This document shows positions 35,236 to 44,150 of a DNA stretch of 64,000 bases, in pieces. The DNA lies in contig JBANDB010000014.1 of NCBI GenBank assembly GCA_037576215.1, positions 682,001 through 746,000 of the forward strand, read 5' to 3'. The notes beneath the pieces were generated by a model. The model was not told the DNA's origin. It did no database searches and worked only from the letters and a program-made list of their open reading frames with translations. This DNA is from Armillaria gallica (taxonomy: Eukaryota; Basidiomycota; Agaricomycetes; Agaricales; Physalacriaceae). Made by a program: the position numbers and the translations under genes. The stretch's first letter is position 1. Every line of letters begins with the position of its first letter.

Positions 35236-36857
35236 CGCCTTCGCCCTCTCGGCGGCTGAACATGTGGTAAAGTTGACGGTCGAGGTTCCCCTGCAACGGA
35301 CCTACTCCGGTCCAAAGCCCGTAATATCGTCTGTCTATGCCAATACTCCCTGTGTTAACCTCGGAGTTGATGGACTCTTGCACCGACTCAACACTACTCT
35401 CGGAACCTCATACACCTTAGAAACTCCAGGCGTCTCCTCCCTCCTCGAACACTGTCTCCGAATCAAACAAGTATGACTTTGGCACTGCCTATGCCCGTCT
35501 CCGCCTAAAACGGAGCAATGGCCTGACCACCATCGAAGACAAACTACGCAAGGGTAAAGCGCGGGATCTGAAGAATCGACAAAAGGCGCTCATAGAAAAT
35601 CGGATCCTCGACTCGCATATACCTCCTCGTCGGGTCTGGGATCTATACAGTAACCAGGTGGTGCCTCATTGGTGGCTTATTGAAAAGAGATTACCGTAAG
35701 CCATATCGCATGCATGGCTGAATGGTGTGGATCTTATTGGTGTGCAAACACCCATTAATGGGTACGAATGGCCTGTGCCTATTCCAAAAGATGCCAACCT
35801 TGATCTCGTCCGCATCAAGCTGCTTAATCTAGGAGCAGAGTACGTGTGGTTTAATGTCCTCTGTTTGAGACAGAGTGACGATTGGTCAAAGGAGGATATA
35901 CGCATGGAGGAATGGAAGGTGGATGTGCCAACAATCGGATGGGTGTATTCGGGCTCCGAACAGACTCAGGACTGTAGTGTGTTACTTCAGCGGTCTGGGG
36001 CGGCCTCTGGATTTCAAGAAGGCCTGCGACTTGGGTTTTGATCGATGCTGGTTCAGACGTGCTTGGACGCTACAGGAGACCAGCCGACATTACATCATCG
36101 GTGGGATACCGGATAATGACTCCGGGAATCTGGAGGATATCAAGCAGATGCTTCACGAACAAATGACATCCCTGGAGAACATCAGGCATGCCCATAAAAC
36201 CGTTTTTGATGTCCTGGTGCACATGCAGAGTTGGGTATCAACCAATCCTGTGGACAATGTTGCAGGGTTGGCATATCTATTGTACTCGAAGAGCTTACCA
36301 GCATACAACGGGACTCAGTCGGTTGAAGATGCTTGGACTGCATTGGTGGACTCAATGCTTGATGGATATCGTGCGGATCTATTCTTCCTGTGTCCTAAGT
36401 CTGGGGACGGAAACAGCATATGGAGACCGTCGTGGAATCAGGTCATGAATGACAAACTTCCATCGACCGACAGGGATCGGTGCTATGAGGATGTTGAGTG
36501 GGATGAGGAGAAGGAGGCCTATCGGTGCTCCCGACCTGTACGCTGCATTGAAAGAGGAGATATACGAGGGTTGGCCGTGGGAGATCCACAAGAGCGTCCG
36601 CGATTAGGAGAGTTGGAAGTCAGAGACCTCAGACGCGGATATGACACTCCATATATTCAAAATAGCAGCCTCCCATCAACACCCGATACCTGATGGTTCA
36701 TACACCTTGCTTGGCCCCAAAAGATTTCAGATGTATTGGGTAGTCGGAAGGAGGTTGCCAGACGGTAGGTTTGAGAAAGTTTCCGTGGTTACAGCTAACA
36801 AAAGAGAGACTCAAAAGATTTGGCGGTGCTAGGGAATTATTTCAGTATCTTGCCTGA
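35222..36857 (+). pseudogene. HET-domain gene, copy 2, multiply disrupted
   Basis: Paralogue of copy 1 in opposite orientation. The N-terminus is intact from ATG 35222 ('RTYSGPKPVISSVYANTPC', 'GVDGLLHRLNTTLGTSYTL', 'SSLLEHC'). The HET core follows ('RRVWDLYSNQVVPHWWL', 'LNLGAEYVWFNVLCLRQS', 'CYFSGLGRPLDFKKACDL', 'CWFRRAWTLQETSRHYIIGG'), and the ending 'PIPDGSYTLLGPKRFQMY' runs to the TGA at 36855-36857. Lesions relative to copy 1 are a four-base length change near 35455 and a TGG-to-TAA stop at 35699-35701 in the 'LPWAISHAW' motif. There are also seven-base insertions near 35967 and 36630, and a small deletion near 36815. The core HET motif has Asp-to-Asn (WFNVLC instead of WLDVLC). It is clearly non-functional as one protein. 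Confidence 0.88.
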
Positions 36858-36859
36858 GC

Positions 36860-38506
36860 GACTACGGATATGTATTGTATTTTTGTGGAAGTCGTCGAGG
36901 GCATAACAACATGTCCGTTGACTGTTAGGTCAGAATCATCGAAGCAGTCGGCAATAACCGCGTTGAGAGGGTCGTCGACGAGCGTGTCAGTGACAAGGGA
37001 CAAGGCGTTTGCTGTAGTTAAAGTTTCCCGTGTTAGATTCGTGGGACTAGGTTTCCATGACCTGAGGAATTCTTGAGAAAATAGCATTGGTGCATAGAGA
37101 GCAACCTACCTCTCCGAGAAGTTGGCGTTTTGACGCATTGTCTAAGGATTCAGCTCGTTCTTCTTGACTAAGCCGAAGGTATTCTCGGTGCCAAGAGTTT
37201 TTGAATTTCTTCCGGTCCTTGAGAGTTTCCTGCAGTTCAGCGATGTCAATGAGGATGATATCTGCTTCTTCTTCCGAAGCGAACATGACTCATTGATATT
37301 CTTGACCAAGTTCTTTATCAAGCTGGAAACGGGTGTTAAAGAAATTGAGGGCCAAGGGAAAGACATACCCTGGCCTCCTTGTCGTACCGTTGACATCTCG
37401 ACCCGCAGACACGGCCGTTAACTGTTCGACGGCATTGATTACTTGACCATTCTGATTGCGTTCATGTAGAACAGCTCCAAGGTCGGCGTGGATCAGTGTA
37501 CTCAGGTGATCTTTCTAGGACAGTCTGAGCCAGCGGAAGAATTTGGGTGAGGCGAACGTACGAAAAGCTTGTTTAACGTTTTCTAATGTCGTCAGAGAGG
37601 TCGTTCTACGATGCCGCATCGAATGCAATACGGAGTGATTCGTCTGAGGAATAGATAAGAAACGGAGAAGAGAAATACTAGGGTACGTACCTTCGATCCC
37701 TTCCGACCTTGCGATCATCTGTAGCTTATCCATGTAAGCGCTTCCACTTGAGTGCTTTTTTTGTCTCTCCGAACAACCTGCTTCGATGGCGCAGCCTGGA
37801 CAGTCGCCACGCATAGGAGAGCGGTGGTGAATACAAACTGTTTGCGCATGCTGTTGGCATAAGATTGAAGCTGGCCGCGCCAAGCGGTGTTGGTGTTGAT
37901 GGCGATATCGATATTGGTGTTGATGGCAATATCGATATTGGACGTGATGTGCTTGTCGCGGCAGGCGGTGGTGAGAGGAGCAATGGCTTCGAGCTATTCC
38001 GACTTGAAGTCTTTGAGGACGTGCGTGTAATGGCGTAGCGTATGAAGACGGCGTACATGCTGCGCACGTACCGGTCGATGGTGACCTTTTTGCGATACTC
38101 GCCGATGTATCCTTGGAACGATATGGCCATCTATACCATCCAGGTGATCCAGACGGCTATCAAAAGATGAGTATATGCGGCAGAATAACTAGATGACGAA
38201 CCTGTGCCGGGGACGGATGCGCCGCATATAATCACCTCAGGAATGACCAAGTCTTCCGTTACCTGGCAGCGCCTACATGCAGCGCGTGCTTATGGTCCCT
38301 GTCGGTAGCAGGGTTGATCTGGGAATAAAATAAAATGTGATGTCAACGACATATGACTGGTAGGCCTCGTCGGCGAGGCGACGTTTGCGGCGCTCCTCTG
38401 GGGAGATGCGGTCCTCGCTTGGCACGGTGGAGGGACGGAGGGATGGAGGGAAGGTGGGGAGTGGGAGGCGTGATTTGACGCGTTTGTATACGGCGGAGAG
38501 TGCCAT
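36860..38506 (-). pseudogene. Unidentified multi-exon gene, copy 1, probably decaying
   Basis: I do not recognise the family. The apparent start at 38506 gives MALSAVYKRVKSRLPLPTF, then 'PSEDRISPEERRKRRLADEA'. Further pieces in order are 'VIPEVIICGASVPGT', 'MAISFQGYIGEYRKKVTIDR', a Thr/Ser-rich stretch, 'MDKLQMIARSEGIEG', 'LSTLIHADLGAVLHERNQNG' and a coiled-coil exon 'IAELQETLKDRKKFKNSWHR'. Introns at about 38160-38200, 37640-37690 and 37060-37110 have good borders. Two pieces match the neighbouring copy at 38926-39560 exon for exon, including intron ends, so this was a real gene. In-frame stops interrupt several exons (for example within the piece after 'FDAAS' near 37615), and the 3' end runs against the HET pseudogene. 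I therefore call it a pseudogene with reservation. Confidence 0.45.
37892..37939. repeat. 24-bp tandem repeat, two units
   Basis: Two direct units of GGTGTTGATGGCRATATCGATATT (split: GGTGTTGATGGC + RATATCGATATT) differ by one base and are followed by a partial third unit (GGACGTGATG). On the minus strand one frame reads NTNIDIAI repeated, so the expansion is in multiples of three. Confidence 0.8.
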
Positions 38507-38925
38507 GACGCGTGAATATGACGCATTGCGCGTCACCGTCGTCAAAGGAGGCGGTAATGGTCAGAGGAAGGGTGGCCATATGATGACTAAGCAAAATCGG
38601 GAATATGGACTGGATGGCTTGCAATGGGAAGCTCTCGTCAATGACATGGTCACCATTATTCTTGGGGTTCGTCCAGTTCGCGGGCCGAAACCTAGAGTTC
38701 CGTACGCAACTAGATATAATGCAATGAGCTCATGGAGCCATACGCAAGCGGCAACAAGGGTCAAGGTAGTGTGTGGTATTGTTCTGTTTGCGATACGAGT
38801 GCCATCCATCTTTCATCACGATCGTTTGGGTATCGACAATGGAGAGGCAAATGGGAGCATTGGCCAGGCATCTCGACCTGCAGAAATGCTTATCGTTTGG
38901 ACGACGGTATCAATCAGTGGACCGT

Positions 38926-39560
38926 TTAGATCGCGTTTGTGTAAGCAGTTCCATTGCCGGCACGGACCAGTGTGCTTAGTAGGCTTTCTGGAATCTGAAG
39001 GAATTTAAGGTAACGCATGAAAAACATGCTTGCATTCTCTTCTCTGAAGTCATCAGGGATGTTTAAAATCCCGTGACGAATGTAAGAAGGGGTGACCTCG
39101 TCTGAAGAACGTGATGATTGAGGTGGAGAAGAGAAATGTTGCAACGTATGTACCTTTGATCATTTCCATCCTTGCATTGACATGACGGTGCGGCGACTTG
39201 GAAGGATCGAGAAAGCCAGCCCATATGAAACTCAAGAGATGTATCCTTGTAAGTACCATTTCAACGGCTAAAAAAAGGTGAGTATATGCGCTGGAATAAT
39301 ACAGCTATTCGACGAACCTGGGAGATACATCGCGTATAGTATCGAGGAAATTATTGGCTCGTATGAATTGCCCTATTTCCAGCCTCATCGCACCATGTCC
39401 GCAAGTAGCTCGTGCATAGTGCGCCATTTTTGATGGTACCGTAGTATCGGGGCTGGTATAAACAATATCCTCAAACGAATCGTTGGTACGCCTCGTTAAC
39501 GGCAAGATTGGAAGCGCTGGGGTACTCTGCTAAGGATATGCGGTCCTCGCTTATGGCCAT
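38926..39560 (-). pseudogene. Unidentified gene, copy 2 (partial paralogue of 36860-38506)
   Basis: Starts at ATG 39560 with MAISEDRISLAEYPSASNL, matching the 'SEDRIS..EAYQ' block of copy 1. A longer second exon follows ('AHYARATCGHGAMRLEIGQ'). Both copies then share an intron (GTTCGTC..., TATACTCA.CTTTT.) and the block 'QGYI'. The next shared intron is near 39100-39145, and the exon after it reads 'PDDFREENASMFFMRYLKFL' and 'IPESLLSTLVRAGNG', better preserved than in copy 1. The first part of copy 1, upstream of SEDRIS, is missing here. Function is unknown. It may be a fragment left by a tandem duplication. Confidence 0.4.
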
Positions 39561-39873
39561 AGTAGAGAGAATTCAAGGGACGTGTTTATGACTAAGCCGA
39601 CAGTTCGTGCGCGTATACATTCCTAATCAGGGTTGTTCTCAAATTGTACCTCGCAGTCCGAGTCGACGCTTGCCAGAATATGTAGGCAACTTCTTTCGCG
39701 CGCAAAACGGGCGAGAGGTCCAAAAGAGACCTGTGCGACAACCATCGGACCGTAAAGCCGTATGACTCGACCGTAGGTTATATATCGCTTCCGCATGACA
39801 CCAAACCCCAATGATCTGCCTTAAAAGGCGGAATATCGCGCCATCTTCCCTATTCTTTCTTCTCCAAAGAGGT
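39561..39873. other. Upstream region of the small methyltransferase gene
   Basis: Promoter-sized interval with no supported gene. The minus frame at 39623-39811 has no motif. Confidence 0.3.
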
Positions 39874-40900
39874 ATGGCTATCGTTCACAACGTTGCCCAG
39901 ACTGGATTTGGCTCCGGCACAAACGAACTCTATGACCGGTACGTGTCGCGTTGGATGTCGGCGAGGCGATTATCTTGACTGCGACGTGAAGCGTGCGACC
40001 GTCGTACCAATCCACTGCCTTGTCTGCGATACGGGAGGCAGTAAAGGCTACGGTCCCGTTCAATGTCGTCGAGTACGTGCATCGCACCCGAGTCCAGACG
40101 TCCTTCTCACGAACATAGAATCGGTGCCGGGACAGGTCTGTTCACCAAGGCGCTCTTCAAGCATCCAGATTTCTCCGGTGCAATCCGCGAGCTGAGAGCC
40201 GTGGAACCTAGCGCTGGAATGCGCGATGTCTTCGTCAAGACCGTTCAGGATGAACGCGCCTCTGCGAGGGAGGGAACATTTGATACTACCAATATTGAAG
40301 ACGGTTGGGCCGACCTCGTTACAATTGCCCAGGCAGGCCGTTTGTTCCCGGTAGAGAGCTTCTCACTTCATTTAAGCAGGCATTTCATTGGTGCCCGGAC
40401 TTTGAGGCTGCTTCCGTCGAGTTCGCCAGGATCCTCAAGCCAGGGGGTGTTGTCGCCTTCATCTGGAACCTCGAAGATAGGTGCGTTCCTTCCCTCTGTG
40501 CTCCGTGTACCATGCATATCTAATACTTGTTCCCGTCAGGGATGCCGCACGATGGGTTGCTCAACTGAGGGACCAAATCGAGCAGCACGAAGCTGGTACT
40601 CCTCAGTTCCGTTTGGGCTTGTGGCGCAAGACCTTTGATACCGATGCTTACAAAAAGCTCTTTGAATCACCAGTAGAGAAGACTTGGGCGTATACCTTGC
40701 CCTCCGATGTTTCACTCGTGGTGGACAGAGCGAACAGCAAGAGCTACATCCAGACTTTACCTGACGATGTCAGGTCCAAGGTATTGGATGGAGTCAAGGC
40801 CATCGTAAAGCGAGGCGATGATAAAGTATGGATAGATGAGAGCCAAGGCACTTTCGAATATCCTTACCAAACATTCCTAGTCATTTCACAGAAGAAGTAA
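39874..40900 (+). CDS. Class I SAM-dependent methyltransferase, small
   Basis: Methyltransferase of the type-11/25 fold, with the 'YDR.RPSY' N-terminus seen in the yeast TMT1/CRG1-like group. The start MAIVHNVAQTGFGSGTNELY is at ATG 39874. Two introns (39940-39994 and about 40074-40127) join 'YDRVRPSYQSTALSAIREAV', 'PFNVVEIGAGTGLFTKALF' (motif I) and 'ELRAVEPSAGMRDVF' (motif II acidic). A third intron follows 'DLVTIAQ', after which come 'AFHWCPDFEAASVEFARILK' and 'PGGVVAFIWNLEDR'. The C-terminus 'GTFEYPYQTFLVISQKK' ends at 40900. About 270 residues, normal length. The substrate is not predictable. It is the only clearly intact enzyme gene in this accessory block and converges on small-gene copy B. 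Confidence 0.88.
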
Positions 40901-41060
40901 GTATTAGAACATGAATTGTAGATATGTAGAATCTGTGTGGAATCTCAACTAAAATGATATACATTGAACAAGCGGCGACCAACGTAAGATAGCAAGACAA
41001 ACGATACCAATGTAAGGAAACACTTATTATCAACTACAAAACCAAGCTTGTGAAAAATAG

Positions 41061-41670
41061 TTACGAAGATGCTAGGGTATCGGTATACATGCAAGGAGAA
41101 AAAAATGGATACTTTTCAAACAAAGTAGGATACCCACAACATATGAAGGACAAGAATACACTGATGTGAGGAATGGCAATAAGAAATAGTGTCTGAAGGA
41201 AGGGTATCTGACTCACCAGTGTCACCAGTGGCGGCGTAGCGGCCCTCCTTTCCTGGTTATCTTCATCTTCGTCGTTCCAGTCGTCTTCGTCTTCATCCGT
41301 TCCTTCACTGTCATACTCGATATAGTCATTGAGATCATAGTGAGGGGGCACGATAAACTAAGTTAATTAGTACGACTTCCTTGCAGAAATTGCAGCCGAC
41401 TTACCCGACCAGTTTGTGGAATAATTGCGGGTGTTTGAGGAACAGGCGCATCAGTGTACTCTCCTTCAAACTGAAACAAATCAGCGAACGGCAATGAAGA
41501 GAAGGCCACAGAGCCGCAGGATACTGTACCCTGTACGAAAGAGAGTACGGCTGATAACGCGCGGCGTACTCGCCAATTGGGAGGTAGAGAGAGGAAGAAG
41601 CATGAAGAGCTTCATCGTAGGTAGGAGGAGAGCGAGGGGCGAATTTCTTGCAGGAACGATGGCAAGGCAT
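41061..41670 (-). CDS. Small acidic PY-type protein, copy B
   Basis: Paralogue of 4870-5504; family unknown. Exon 1 (41530-41670) starts MPCHRSCKKFAPRSPPTYDE, with a clear PPTY motif of the kind bound by WW domains. Exon 2 (41405-41470) encodes 'FEGEYTDAPVPQTPAIIPQT'. Exon 3 starts at 41357 with 'FIVPPHYDLNDYIEYDSEGT', then an acidic stretch ('DEDEDDWNDEDEDNQE') and 'RRAATPPLVTL'. After this the frame continues into a hydrophobic stretch ('FLQTLFLIAIPHISVFLSF') to the TAA at 41061. Alternatively, the GTGAGT just after 'LVTL' is a further intron, as the alignment with copy A suggests. In the first reading it would be a small tail-anchored protein; in the second, soluble and acidic. Intron 1 (59 bp) and intron 2 (47 bp) have good borders. 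Confidence 0.6.
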
Positions 41671-43260
41671 TTTGGGGATGAAGGGACGGAGCAGAAAGCT
41701 GAGATATAGATGCAGCTTAAATAGTCAAAATTTTAGGTTTCTGAATCTGAGTTCGTAAGTAAGTTGAAAAGCAGCCTAAATTGGTGTCTCTTTTGTTTCC
41801 GCTTGAACATGCGCCGTTCCGGACTACAGATAGTCGTAAGGGCCTAATCGAAGAAGTTTCTTTCCGATCCTGATTGACACGATACAGGTATTCAGTAACA
41901 TGCAGTAGTCGCCGTTCCAATCGAGGAAAGGGACCTGATCCGGAAGACTGGGTCGAATTTGTAGGGGCGCGTCGCAGAGCGCTTAACAGCCTCGAGGCCG
42001 AATAATCAGAATGGACATGCCGACCAAGACGTCGGGGATACGATGACCAGGAAACGTTCGGTCGCCTCGTATTGAAACAGATACCGTTGCTAGCACTTCA
42101 AAACGTCGAAGCCTGAGCCGTCGTCGCCAAGCTGTCTGAAGAAATGTGTTCCTCGCTCTTACTCCCAGTCCGCAGTGATACTCTCACGCAAGACATGTGA
42201 ACAGGTAGGAGAGTCGCCTTTGGAGGACCCCGTCGCCTTCCACACTGGGAAATTCTTTGCATCTTCCGTTGAAATCTTGCCGGTATCTCTTCTCTGCGCG
42301 TCTAGGGGAATTAACGCGGGCGCGCGTACGTGACGTGACAGTGAGTCATTTCGTGTCACGCCAATAAAAGCTGCGGGACCGTGTGTATGTCGCGTTATCC
42401 TGGATCAGTGATGTACCACCACCACTGAAATGTACAACGTCGTTCAGGTGCCCCACACTGGAGTGAATCATCAAAAGGAAGACTCGCCGAGACAATTCGT
42501 CAAGAATACCGACTAGGCTTACCAAGTAGGCGCGCACGGACCTCAAAGGACTCAACGCCAAAGCATTTATCTGGGCTGCAAGACACAAGATTACCCTTCA
42601 AGAAGGAGAACAAAAATACAGCAACGCACCTTCTGGCCGTACCCGCATTTTCTGAAAATTCAGTTTTGAGAACGTCGCCTCCTCATCCTCCATCCCCCTG
42701 GGGTCAATTGTCTTGCTTGCCGTCTCTATTGCCCTCCAAAAGCTTCAAGAAGAGCACGCCCTCTGTCGCAAGGTGCTATTCACCGAGTATCTCGACTGCT
42801 GAACCGTAAAGTTGCGTCTGAGTGCTGTCGCCGTTGCCTGGCCCCGTCATTTCTGCGTCTTGAGGTTTCGCATGTCACCGTGATGGTCCAAGAACAACAT
42901 CGCAGGCTTGTATGCGTCCATCGCCTTCAAGGGGCGCAACGTGCAAGAAAAAACCACGGTGAAAACGCACAACATCAGCCTTGTGAGTAAGAAAAACCCA
43001 TCGTAATCACTGTAAACTGAACCAGATTCCTCCGCTGTTGCAGACGATGCTGGCGACGTGCTGGCATTGTCGACGACGATGATGGTAGGTGGTGGTAGTT
43101 ACAATTTCAGAAATAGGGTTACAAATCAGAAGCCTCGGAACTATCGATCGCAATTTCATGCCGCATTTCCTCTTTCATAGTTTGTCTATTCTTTCTGATA
43201 AATATTCCCTTGCTAATGGTCATATCTCTCAGCTTTCCAATGCACTTTACATCGTAGAAA

Positions 43261-43470
43261 TCGCCCATGTCGATTTTTCGAACTGCCACCGTGCGAAATG
43301 CTCATTCCCGGTTCGTCGCGGTTTGAAATTTGGGTTCATCTGAGTCACCCGTAGTGCCTTGTTGTTTGTCCGACGCTGCCAGACAGACGGCGTCCTTGCA
43401 CAGTGCCAAATCCAATTATTGTGCCGAACCGGAGCAGGAACTTTCCTGAGGAACTCGTTCAAAGTCTCTC
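43261..43470. other. Hyper-conserved block shared with 7091-7300
   Basis: Second copy of the near-identical segment. Here the minus-strand frame is open for 71 codons ('NEFLRKVPAPVRHNNWIWHC' onward), slightly longer than in unit 1, where a stop truncates its beginning. Confidence 0.6.
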
Positions 43471-44150
43471 AAGGACTTCACATTTAGTTAGCACTGGATT
43501 GCGATTCTTCTGGCTCCTTTCACACGTTGAAATTTAGCACTTAGTATGTATTACACCGTTTCTTTCGATTTCTAGCACTAAGGCATCTTTCCAGCTTGTG
43601 AATTTTTTAATACCCAAGCCCAAAATTGGGGTTCGAAAAGTTCCCTAGGAATCTCCGATTCGACGTCCGTCGTCCCCAAAGCTTTGAAGGGTTGTATATT
43701 CGAATTTGGCTCTCCTCTGTAGCAAAGACGAGCATGGGTCCGTAGGGATCGTGTACCCGTCCCTCTGCATCCAAATACCCCTTGGATTACAATTTTCTTC
43801 CTCTCGTCTACGATTTTCATGATCCTGGTGCTCTGTGAAGGAAACCCCTGAATTCGCCCACTTCATTCGGCCAAGCGGAGCAAGAAATTTCTCGTGCACC
43901 CTGTTCGGTATTTGTCAAGGACTTGGTTTTCATTTTACCACTTTTCTGTGTAACGTCTCCTTCTTCCACCAATCTTAAAATCCCATCAGTACGTTCTCCT
44001 TTCTCTTCTTGCGTCTCAGAATTTCAGTGTCCGGTTTTCTACGACCCGTCGTTCTGCATCCAATTGTCCTCTGGATTAGTCTATCCCTCTGCCCTCTGCC
44101 CGATCCTGGTGCTCTTCCTGCGGTTTGAGAAAAATCGTCCAATTTGGTAT

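Larger units (their letters stand above)
41061..44150. repeat. Segmental duplication, unit 2 (pairs with 5010-7990)
   Basis: Direct copy of unit 1, covering copy B and its upstream flank. The far end additionally holds an internal repeat: 'CTGCATCCAA.....TGGATTA' plus 'GATCCTGGTGCTCT' occurs at about 43767-43835 and again at about 44056-44115, whereas unit 1 has it once (about 7600-7665). This suggests a local tandem duplication after the copies separated. Confidence 0.8.

Noticed and set aside
38385..39008. 207-codon plus-strand frame
   Set aside because: It runs antisense across the unknown gene copy 1 start and the intron region, with mixed composition. The minus-strand frames have paralogue support and this one does not.
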